From: Shimia_B sp038525525
GTDB lineage: Bacteria; Pseudomonadota; Alphaproteobacteria; Rhodobacterales; Rhodobacteraceae
Assembly (NCBI GenBank): GCA_038525525.1
Contig: JBCBHO010000003.1
Span: forward strand, 310,001 to 374,000
Length of the DNA stretch: 64,000 nucleotides
Reading direction: 5' to 3'
Shown: piece after piece, positions 17,064 through 24,197 of the stretch
Layout: the number at the start of each line of letters is the position of its first letter
Numbering within the stretch: position 1 is the stretch's first letter
The notes under the pieces: model-generated
What the model saw: the letters and a program-made list of their open reading frames with translations, nothing else
What the model was told of the DNA's origin: nothing
Databases searched by the model: none
Position numbers and translations under genes: made by a program

Positions 17064-17915
17064 ATGCCTGAGCTGCCCGAGGTTGAGACCGTGCGGCGCG
17101 GCCTGCTTCCAGCCATGGAGGGTGTTCGGATCGACCGCGCTGAGGTCAATCGTCCAGATCTGCGCTGGCCCCTTCCGGCGCGCATGGCCGCGAGGCTCAC
17201 AGGACAACGGGTGCTGCGGCTCGGGCGGCGCTCAAAGTACATCCTCGCCGACCTCGAAAGCGATGAAACGCTGCTCGTCCATCTCGGCATGTCCGGGCGC
17301 ATGCTGATCTCCGGAACCGAGATCGGCGGATTTTATCACCCGCATCCGGCACCGGCGAAGCACGATCATGTCGTTTTGCATATGGAGAACGGGGCGCGGA
17401 TCACGTTCAACGATGCGCGCCGGTTCGGGCACATGGACCTTTGGCCGTCCCACGATATTGAGGGGCATTGGTTGGTGGAGAGCCTTGGTCCCGAGCCGCT
17501 CGGTAACGCATTCGACGAGACCTACCTCGCCGAGAAACTCCACGGAAAGAATACGCCCATCAAGGCCGCGCTCCTTGATCAGCGTGTCGTCGCGGGCCTT
17601 GGCAACATATACGTCTGCGAGGTGCTCCACCGGGCGGGCATTTCCCCGAGACGGAAGGCGGGCAATCTCAGTGCGAAGCGCGCAGGCGCCCTCGTGCCCA
17701 TCATCAGGGATGTTCTCTCCGAGGCTATCGAGGCGGGCGGCTCCTCGCTCCGGGACTACCGGCAGGCGGATGGCGAGCTCGGCTATTTCCAGCACACGTT
17801 CCGCGTCTATGATCAGGAAGGCAAGAGTTGCGTCACGGAAGGCTGCAACGGGGTCGTCAAACGCATAGTGCAGTCGGGGCGATCGAGCTTCTACTGCCCG
17901 ACATGCCAAAGATAA
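17064..17915 (+). CDS. mutM: Formamidopyrimidine-DNA glycosylase
   Basis: Base-excision repair enzyme that removes 8-oxoguanine and formamidopyrimidines and nicks the abasic site. The N-terminal Pro-Glu nucleophile pair is present in MPELPEVETVRRGL, Lys in GRRSKYIL near residue 58 is the conserved beta-hairpin lysine, and the C-terminal zinc finger has four cysteines (CVTEGC...FYCPTC). Length 283 is normal. The enoyl-CoA hydratase gene starts 11 bases after it. Confidence 0.97.
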   Translation: MPELPEVETVRRGLLPAMEGVRIDRAEVNRPDLRWPLPARMAARLTGQRVLRLGRRSKYILADLESDETLLVHLGMSGRMLISGTEIGGFYHPHPAPAKHDHVVLHMENGARITFNDARRFGHMDLWPSHDIEGHWLVESLGPEPLGNAFDETYLAEKLHGKNTPIKAALLDQRVVAGLGNIYVCEVLHRAGISPRRKAGNLSAKRAGALVPIIRDVLSEAIEAGGSSLRDYRQADGELGYFQHTFRVYDQEGKSCVTEGCNGVVKRIVQSGRSSFYCPTCQR

Positions 17916-17926
17916 GGGAGAGCGCC

Positions 17927-18703
17927 ATGGCCTACGAAATGATCGAGTACGCGATCGATGATCATGTCGCGGTGATCACGCTGAACCGGCCCGAGGCGCT
18001 CAATGCGCTCAATTCGCAGCTCATGGGAGAAGTGGCCGAGGCGCTCACAGAGGCGGACGCGTCCAAGAAAGTGCGCGCGATCATCATCACCGGCTCGGAG
18101 AAAGCTTTCGCGGCGGGGGCAGACATCTCGGAGATGGTCGAGAAGGACTTCGTCGACGTCTACAGCGAGAACCTCTTCGTCCGAGAGGCCGAGATCATCG
18201 CCGCCATACGAAAGCCCATCATTGCCGTGGTCTCGGGCTACGCGCTCGGAGGCGGCTGTGAGCTCGCCATGATGTGCGATTTCATCGTGTGCTCCGAAAG
18301 CGCGAAATTCGGCCAGCCCGAGATCAATCTCGGCGTCATCGCGGGGATCGGAGGAAGCCAGCGGCTGACCAAGCTCGTGGGCAAATCGAAGAGCATGGAC
18401 ATGCATCTCACCGGTCGCTTCATGGACGCCGAAGAGGCGGAGCGCGCGGGTCTCGTGAGCCGGGTGTTTCCGACCGACAAGCTGCTCTCCGAGGCCAAGG
18501 CCATCGCAGAGAAGATCTCGGAAAAGAGCATGCCTTCCGTGATGGCGGCCAAAGAAGCGGTGAACCGTTCCTATGAGACGACGCTGCAGGAAGGGCTCCT
18601 CTTCGAGCGCAGGCTCTTCCATTCGCTCTTTGCCACCCAGGACCAGACGGAGGGCATGGAAGCATTCCTCGCCAAACGGGAGCCCCGCTTCCGCGACAAG
18701 TAA
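17927..18703 (+). CDS. Enoyl-CoA hydratase
   Basis: A 258-residue crotonase-family enzyme that hydrates trans-2-enoyl-CoA in fatty-acid beta-oxidation. The oxyanion-hole segments AAGADISEM and SGYALGGGCELAM are present. The two catalytic glutamates fit in GGGCELAMMCD and NLGVIAGIGG-type positions (QPEINLG). I start it at ATG 17927 behind AAGGGAG; upstream in-frame sequence overlaps mutM. The gene follows mutM by 11 bases, a pairing seen in related genomes with no clear functional reason. Confidence 0.92.
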   Translation: MAYEMIEYAIDDHVAVITLNRPEALNALNSQLMGEVAEALTEADASKKVRAIIITGSEKAFAAGADISEMVEKDFVDVYSENLFVREAEIIAAIRKPIIAVVSGYALGGGCELAMMCDFIVCSESAKFGQPEINLGVIAGIGGSQRLTKLVGKSKSMDMHLTGRFMDAEEAERAGLVSRVFPTDKLLSEAKAIAEKISEKSMPSVMAAKEAVNRSYETTLQEGLLFERRLFHSLFATQDQTEGMEAFLAKREPRFRDK

Positions 18704-18850
18704 GGCTTGCCATCAGGACACGGCTTGCCTAACAGGCGCTCCAGACATGCGTGTGCAGCCCGCTCAAGGCTAGATTCGTCCCGGCGACCGACGTTCCGGT
18801 GGGCAGTGTGCGCATTTTGATATCGCTGACCCACAGAAGGGACACCACCC

Positions 18851-19114
18851 ATGGCTAATACGCCTCAATCCAAGAAGCGCGCTCGTCAGAACGAGCGCCG
18901 CAACGACGTGAACAAAGCGCGCCGTTCCCGTATCCGCACCTATCTCCGCAAGGTCGAGGAAGCCATCGCATCGGGCGACTCGGCAGCCGCGGCAGAAGCC
19001 CTCAAGTCCGCTCAACCCGAGCTCATGCGTGGGGTGACGAAGGGGGTGTATCACAAAAACACCGCCTCCCGTAAAATGTCCCGCTTGGCTGCGCGTGTTA
19101 AGTCAATGGCATGA
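18851..19114 (+). CDS. rpsT: 30S ribosomal protein S20
   Basis: An 87-residue, very basic helical protein that binds 16S rRNA in the small subunit. The family opening MANTPQSKKRARQNERR and the ending TASRKMSRLAARVKSM are clear. It has its own leader of about 147 bases with GAAGGGA before the ATG and a strong terminator after it. It sits just upstream of the dnaA regulatory gap, a common alphaproteobacterial order. Confidence 0.97.
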   Translation: MANTPQSKKRARQNERRNDVNKARRSRIRTYLRKVEEAIASGDSAAAAEALKSAQPELMRGVTKGVYHKNTASRKMSRLAARVKSMA

Positions 19115-19130
19115 GTCGCCGATGCGACTC
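19113..19130 (+). repeat. Hairpin with GANTC in both arms, at the rpsT stop codon
   Basis: Inverted repeat GAGTCGC (19113-19119), loop CGAT, GCGACTC (19124-19130). Each arm carries a GANTC site (GAGTC and GACTC), the recognition site of the cell-cycle methyltransferase CcrM in alphaproteobacteria. It overlaps the last two bases of the rpsT stop codon. Confidence 0.6.
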
Positions 19131-19168
19131 GGGAACAAATCCACCTAATCGCACGGATTTTTGGAAAG

Positions 19169-19188
19169 CGCCCGACACGGGCGTTTTT
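19169..19188 (+). terminator. Intrinsic terminator after rpsT
   Basis: Stem CGCCCG (19169-19174), loop ACA, CGGGCG (19178-19183), then five T (19184-19188). A flanking A/T pairing may extend it. This ends rpsT transcription before the dnaA promoter region. Confidence 0.85.
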
Positions 19189-19595
19189 CGCTTTCTGGGG
19201 CCTGGAAAGAAGTCAACAGATTCCTTTTGAGCTTTTTTTGAGTCAAGGGAATTGAACAGTTGTCGGCGCCTCGGGGAACCACGTAGTTTCTGTCAGCGAG
19301 TCATTGTCTGGGGGGACATGGCGCTCGGTCTGAAGGCAGGTCCGCAAGGCGTGTTGTGACTAGATAGAGCGCACTTTCGCAGCGTCGTGGCAGCGTCGCG
19401 CGACTGGTAGGTAGGCGTGTGTGAGCCTGCCTTATGTCCGAATTACACGGGGTCGGGCGTTTGCCCGCGGAAAATCAGCATCCACCTGCGCTAAGCCGAG
19501 CGCGGGGCACCCCCTGTATGCCTCCGGCATGATTTGTACAAAGCCGCCCCATGTGAACTGGGGCAGGGGATACATTTAAAAGCGGGGCATACTCG
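19189..19595 (+). promoter_or_regulatory. Regulatory gap upstream of dnaA
   Basis: About 400 bases with no convincing gene. The left part is AT-rich and holds three GANTC sites (19219-19223, 19240-19244, 19298-19302) plus TTGAG repeats. The right part has the perfect 10-base palindrome TTTGTACAAA (19533-19542), a GCCCC/GGGGC hairpin (19546-19564) and a short ATGCC/GGCAT inverted repeat near 19520. No consensus DnaA box (TTATCCACA) is visible, so I do not call it an origin. It most likely carries the dnaA promoter and leader. Confidence 0.6.
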
Positions 19596-20978
19596 ATGAC
19601 GCAAGAAGCATGGGGAACGATTAAGGAAAGTCTGAGGACCTCCATGGGGACCAACGCATACGACACCTGGATTAAACCTCTTAAATTTGAAGACGCGCAG
19701 GATGGCGTCGCAACTTTGATCGCCCCCACGGCCTATGCCCGGACCTACGTTGACCGCAACTTCAGCGATGACATCGTCCACAGCTTCCGTGCTCACGGTG
19801 TCACCGTGGAGCGCGTGGCGTTTCACGTTCCCAACAAAATGACGACGCCGGCCAACTCCCACACGAGCGCAGCATCGGAGCGACCCATGGACGACGACGA
19901 TCGGGACGAGGCACAAGGCGAAGATGCTCGGCTCGATGTCGGCGGCGCCAAACTCGACCCGAAATACACATTTGATCGCTTTATCGTCGGAAAACCCAAC
20001 GAACTCGCCTTCGCTGCCGCCCGTCGCGTGGCCGAAGGCGGGGAAGTGACCTTCAATCCGCTCTTTCTTTACGGGGGTGTCGGTCTCGGCAAGACGCACC
20101 TCATGCAGGCGATCGCCCACGAGCTTCGCGCGCGCAAACCCGACCTCAAGGTGCTTTATCTCTCCGCAGAGCAGTTCATGTACCGGTTCGTTCAGGCGCT
20201 CCGCGAGCAGCGCATGATGGACTTCAAGCTGCTCTTCCGGGCGGCCGATGTTCTCATGGTCGACGATGTGCAATTCATCGCAGGCAAGGACTCCACGCAG
20301 GAAGAGTTCTTTCACACATTCAATGCGCTCGTTGACCAGGGAAAGCAGATCATCATCACGGGAGATCGTGCGCCCGGCGAGATGAAGAACATCGAGGACA
20401 GGATTGCCTCCCGCCTGCAATCCGGTCTCGTCGTGGATCTCCACCCGACAGACTTCGAGCTCCGTCTTGGGATTCTGCACTCCAAGGTCGAGCTTTATCG
20501 GCAGTCCTATCCCGGCCTCGTCATTCAGGACGGCGTCATCAAGTTCCTCGCGCATCGCATCTCGACCAACGTCCGAGTGCTCGAGGGGGCACTCACGCGC
20601 CTCTTCGCCTTCGGCTCCCTCGTGGGCCGCGAGATCACCATGGACCTCGTGCAGGAATGCCTCGTCGATGTGTTGCGTGCGTCTGACCGGAAAACCACCG
20701 TGGAAGAAATCCAGCGCAAGGTGGCTGAGCACTACAATATCCGCCTCTCCGACATGCTCGGCCCCAAGAGGTCCCGTAACCTTGCGCGTCCGCGGCAGGT
20801 CGCGATGTATCTCTCCAAGAAGATGACCACGCGCAGTCTCCCCGACATCGCGCGCCGCTTTGGCGGGCGGGATCACACGACGGTCATGCACGGGGTCAAG
20901 AAGATCGAAGAGCTTATGGTGCAAGACAGCCAGATGGCAGACGATCTGGAGATGCTCCGACGCGCGCTGGAAGCCTGA
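19596..20978 (+). CDS. dnaA: Chromosomal replication initiator DnaA
   Basis: AAA+ ATPase that binds DnaA boxes and opens the origin. The 460-residue protein has the N-terminal DnaB-interaction domain, a variable acidic linker (about 90-115), Walker A GGVGLGKTH at about 160, Walker B VDDVQF at about 220, the arginine-finger region near GDRAPGEMKN, and the C-terminal helix-turn-helix with GGRDHTTVMHG at about 423. It starts the rightward dnaA-dnaN-recF series. Confidence 0.98.
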   Translation: MTQEAWGTIKESLRTSMGTNAYDTWIKPLKFEDAQDGVATLIAPTAYARTYVDRNFSDDIVHSFRAHGVTVERVAFHVPNKMTTPANSHTSAASERPMDDDDRDEAQGEDARLDVGGAKLDPKYTFDRFIVGKPNELAFAAARRVAEGGEVTFNPLFLYGGVGLGKTHLMQAIAHELRARKPDLKVLYLSAEQFMYRFVQALREQRMMDFKLLFRAADVLMVDDVQFIAGKDSTQEEFFHTFNALVDQGKQIIITGDRAPGEMKNIEDRIASRLQSGLVVDLHPTDFELRLGILHSKVELYRQSYPGLVIQDGVIKFLAHRISTNVRVLEGALTRLFAFGSLVGREITMDLVQECLVDVLRASDRKTTVEEIQRKVAEHYNIRLSDMLGPKRSRNLARPRQVAMYLSKKMTTRSLPDIARRFGGRDHTTVMHGVKKIEELMVQDSQMADDLEMLRRALEA

Positions 20979-21014
20979 CCCAGGCCCGCAGCGGACACGA
21001 CAGACGAAAAACGC

Positions 21015-21036
21015 GGCGCCCCTGTCACGGGGTGCC
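21015..21036 (+). terminator. Hairpin between dnaA and dnaN
   Basis: An 8-bp stem (21015-21022 with 21029-21036, one G.U pair) closes a TGTCAC loop within the 153-base dnaA-dnaN gap. No T run follows, so termination would be partial at best. It may set relative levels of initiator and clamp. Confidence 0.4.
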
Positions 21037-21131
21037 GAATTCGAGCCTTTGGGGCTTGCCAGAGGCCAGCGAGGGGGTAGTGTCGCAGCCCCGGCCCAGA
21101 CGACGCCGGAGCGGGGACAAAGAGGCCAACT

Positions 21132-22250
21132 ATGAAGCTCAGCATTGAACGCGGCACGCTTTTGAAGGCGGTGTCCCAGGCGCAATCGGTCGTGGAGCGC
21201 CGCAACACGATCCCCATTCTCGCCAACGTGCTGATCGAGGCCGAAGGGAATTCCGTCAGCTTTCGCGCGACAGACCTCGACATCGAAGTCGTCGACAAGG
21301 CCGAAGCCATGGTGGAGCGTGCTGGGGCCACCACAGTGAGCGCGGTGACGCTTCATGAAATCGTCCGAAAGCTGCCCGACGGCGCGCTCGTGTCTCTCTC
21401 CGATGACGGGACGCGCGGCCGGCTGACCGTAGAAGCCGGGCGGTCCAACTTCAATCTCGCGACCCTGCCCAAGGAGGACTTCCCGGTGATGACCTCCTCC
21501 GAATACACCGCGAATTTCACCTGTGCGGCCCCGACCTTGCGGCGTCTCTTTGACAAATCGAAGTTCGCGATCTCCACAGAGGAGACGCGGTACTACCTCA
21601 ACGGCGTTTATATGCACGTCGCCGAAGGCGGCGATGGGCGCGCGCTACGCTGTGTCGCGACCGACGGCCACCGCCTCGCGCGCATCGATGCAGACCTTCC
21701 GAGCGACGCTGAAAACATGCCCGGCGTCATCGTGCCCCGAAAGACCGTCGGTGAGCTCCGCAAGCTCCTCGACGACGATGAGGCCGAGATCTCGGTCAGC
21801 GTGAGTGAAACCAAGGTGCGCTTCGCGACCGAGAAAGTGACGCTGACCTCGAAGGTCATCGACGGCACTTTCCCGGATTACATGCGCGTCATCCCCACGT
21901 CGAACACGCGACGACTGGAGGTGGATGCCGGTGAATTCGCCCAGGCCGTCGATCGCGTGGCCACGGTCAGTTCGGAACGGTCCCGCGCGGTGAAGCTTCA
22001 GCTGGACGAGGACAGGCTGGTTCTCTCCGTTAATGCGCCTGATAGCGGCGCTGCCGAGGAAGAGCTTGGCGTCGCCTACGGCGATGAGAAGCTCGAGATC
22101 GGCTTCAACGCGAAGTACCTGCTCGAGATCGCGAGCCAGGTGGACCGAGAAAACGCCGTCTTTCTGTTCAACTCTGCTGGCGATCCTACCCTGATGCGCG
22201 AAGGCACTGACGAGAGCGCCGTCTACGTCGTGATGCCAATGCGCGTCTGA
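21132..22250 (+). CDS. dnaN: DNA polymerase III beta subunit (sliding clamp)
   Basis: The ring-shaped processivity clamp of the replicative polymerase. The 372-residue protein shows the three-domain pattern: MKLSIERGTLLKAVSQAQSVV at the start, RRLFDKSKFAISTEETRYYLNG in the middle, and the C-terminal peptide-binding pocket ending in YVVMPMRV, the usual clamp terminus. Follows dnaA at 153 bases and precedes recF at 79 bases. Confidence 0.98.
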   Translation: MKLSIERGTLLKAVSQAQSVVERRNTIPILANVLIEAEGNSVSFRATDLDIEVVDKAEAMVERAGATTVSAVTLHEIVRKLPDGALVSLSDDGTRGRLTVEAGRSNFNLATLPKEDFPVMTSSEYTANFTCAAPTLRRLFDKSKFAISTEETRYYLNGVYMHVAEGGDGRALRCVATDGHRLARIDADLPSDAENMPGVIVPRKTVGELRKLLDDDEAEISVSVSETKVRFATEKVTLTSKVIDGTFPDYMRVIPTSNTRRLEVDAGEFAQAVDRVATVSSERSRAVKLQLDEDRLVLSVNAPDSGAAEEELGVAYGDEKLEIGFNAKYLLEIASQVDRENAVFLFNSAGDPTLMREGTDESAVYVVMPMRV

Positions 22251-22329
22251 TCGCGCCCATGGCGCGGGCGCCCACAGTCCTGCCCGGGTCTTCGAAGCTA
22301 ATCGTGAGACATCGAAAGGGAGACGCGCG

Positions 22330-23415
22330 GTGCTTTTTGTAGAGCATCTGACGCTCTCTCATTTCAGATCCCACAAGATCGCGCGTCTCGCGCTCGACGG
22401 TCGACCCGTGGTGCTGTTCGGATCGAACGGGGCCGGGAAGACAAACGTGCTCGAAGCTGTGTCGCTCCTTTCTCCGGGGCGAGGGTTGAGGCGTGCTGCG
22501 GCTGACGAGATGACCCGGCAGCCCGATGCCGTCGGATGGAAAATCATGGCCGATGCAGGCGGCCACGAAATCGAGACTTGGTCGGAAGGCGGCGCCGCAC
22601 GCAGTGCCCGGATCGATGGCAAGGCAGCGACACAGGCTGCGCTGGGTCGGCTCCTTCGGGTCCTTTGGCTCATCCCGGCGATGGATCGCCTTTGGATCGA
22701 AGGTGCAGAAGGACGCCGCCGTTTTCTGGATCGCATGACGCTGAGCTTTCATCCGGAGCATGGAGACGCGTCCCTCACCTATGAGAAGGCCATGCGCGAG
22801 CGGAACAGGCTCTTGAAGGAGCAAATCACGGATCCAGCATGGTACCGTGCACTGGAGGGACGGATGGCAGAGGCCGGGGAAGCCATCATAGCCGCGCGCG
22901 CCTCGACCCTGGCCGCGCTCGCTGACGCGCAGGAAGAGGTCGAAACGGCCTTCCCTACAGCCGATCTCGCCCTCACGCACCCCGATACGGAGCTTCCACC
23001 CCAAAAGGAGGAACTCGCCTCCGCTTGGGAAGAGACCCGTCGCCGGGACCTGGCTGCTGGCAGAACGCTTGTCGGCCCGCATCGCATCGACATGGAAGGC
23101 ACGTACTTGGCCAAGGGCATCAATGCGCGCGCGGCCTCGACAGGCGAGCAAAAGGCTCTCCTCGTGTCGCTCATCCTGGCCAATGCGCGCGCGCTGGCTG
23201 CGGAGATCGGGGCGCCACCCTTGCTCCTTCTCGATGAGGTTGCCGCGCATCTCGACCAAGGCAGGCAGGCCGCACTCTATGACGAGATCTGCGCTCTTGG
23301 CGCGCAGGCCTGGATGACGGGGACCGGTCGCGAGCTGTTCGACGCTTTAGGAGACAGGGCGCAGTACTTCGAGGTGCAAGAAACGGACGGCCAATCCTCG
23401 TTGGTTGCGCTGTGA
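22330..23415 (+). CDS. recF: DNA replication and repair protein RecF
   Basis: SMC-like ATPase of 361 residues that helps load RecA at single-strand gaps. It has LTLSHFRSHKIARL, Walker A GSNGAGKTN near residue 36, the ABC signature ASTGEQKALL, and Walker B LLLDEVAAHLD. The start is GTG 22330 with GGGAG 8 bases before it. The LysE gene overlaps its stop codon (GTGA at 23412), which ties an exporter gene to the replication operon. Confidence 0.96.
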   Translation: MLFVEHLTLSHFRSHKIARLALDGRPVVLFGSNGAGKTNVLEAVSLLSPGRGLRRAAADEMTRQPDAVGWKIMADAGGHEIETWSEGGAARSARIDGKAATQAALGRLLRVLWLIPAMDRLWIEGAEGRRRFLDRMTLSFHPEHGDASLTYEKAMRERNRLLKEQITDPAWYRALEGRMAEAGEAIIAARASTLAALADAQEEVETAFPTADLALTHPDTELPPQKEELASAWEETRRRDLAAGRTLVGPHRIDMEGTYLAKGINARAASTGEQKALLVSLILANARALAAEIGAPPLLLLDEVAAHLDQGRQAALYDEICALGAQAWMTGTGRELFDALGDRAQYFEVQETDGQSSLVAL

Positions 23416-24032
23416 CACTCGATGCCGTCGATATCGCGCTCTACGCGTTCGCAGTCTTCATTCTGTTTCTCACACCGGGGCCGGTCTGGGTCGCGTTGCT
23501 TGCGCGCGGGATGTCATCTGGGTTCTCGGGGGTCTGGCCGCTCGCCTTGGGCGTGGCGATTGGAGATGCGGTCTGGCCGTTCCTCGCCATTGTTGGCGTC
23601 TCTCTCCTCGTTCAGGAAATCGAGGGCCTTCTGACAGTGCTCCGCTGGGTCGCCGCGGCGATGTTCCTCTCAATGGGCATTCTTCTCATCCGACAGGCGA
23701 CCAAGCCCTTGGGCAGCGACTCGCGCCTCACGCGGCCGGGCATGTGGGCTGGCTTTGTCGCGGGCGTGCTCGTGATCCTCGGAAACCCGAAGGCGATCCT
23801 CTTTTACATGGGTGTGCTGCCGGGGTTCTTCGATCTGACGAAGGTCACGGCGGGCGACATCGCGGCCATTGTTGCGGCCTCCATCGTTGTCCCGCTGGCG
23901 GGCAATCTTGCGTTGGGGGCTTTCGTGGATCGCGGCCGTCGGCTGCTCAGCAGCGCGCGTGCCCGTACCCGCCTGAATACCGCTTCAGGCGCGCTCCTGA
24001 TCGGCGTGGGGTGCATCATCCCGTTCACTTGA
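23412..24032 (+). CDS. LysE family exporter (RhtB-type translocator)
   Basis: A 206-residue inner-membrane protein with about six hydrophobic segments and the LysE/RhtB signature TPGPVWVALLARGMSSG near the start and a NPKAILFYMGVLPGFF segment in the middle. Family members export amino acids or related small molecules; the substrate is unknown here. The GTG start overlaps the recF stop (GTGA). A perfect DnaA box follows 7 bases after its stop, ahead of gyrB. Confidence 0.9.
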   Translation: MTLDAVDIALYAFAVFILFLTPGPVWVALLARGMSSGFSGVWPLALGVAIGDAVWPFLAIVGVSLLVQEIEGLLTVLRWVAAAMFLSMGILLIRQATKPLGSDSRLTRPGMWAGFVAGVLVILGNPKAILFYMGVLPGFFDLTKVTAGDIAAIVAASIVVPLAGNLALGAFVDRGRRLLSSARARTRLNTASGALLIGVGCIIPFT

Positions 24033-24038
24033 GGGCGC

Positions 24039-24047
24039 TGTGGATAA
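24039..24047 (-). promoter_or_regulatory. Perfect DnaA box upstream of gyrB
   Basis: TGTGGATAA on the plus strand, the exact complement of the consensus TTATCCACA. It is the only perfect copy I found in the dnaA-gyrB region. It lies 151 bases before the gyrB start, so it could let DnaA regulate gyrB or act as a titration site. A single box is not enough to call an origin. Confidence 0.7.
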
Positions 24048-24197
24048 GCTGGTGGGCAGGCGCCTAGTGAAGCAATGATTCTCCTTGTCTGCGAGACGTT
24101 TGGGCGTAGCAAACATCGCCGCCAAATCTGGCCCAATCGCGTGACAATTCCTGCTCGGATGCGTATAAATCCATAGGAAAAGAAGAAGGGTCAGCAC

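Noticed and set aside
19189..19595. dnaA upstream gap as a chromosome origin
   Set aside because: No cluster of DnaA boxes and no clear AT-rich unwinding element, and in alphaproteobacteria the origin is often not at dnaA.
19491..21617. Long open frame (708 codons) on the minus strand opposite dnaA and dnaN
   Set aside because: Antisense frames stay open in GC-rich genes with strong codon bias. The translation has no recognisable domain, and dnaA and dnaN are unambiguous.
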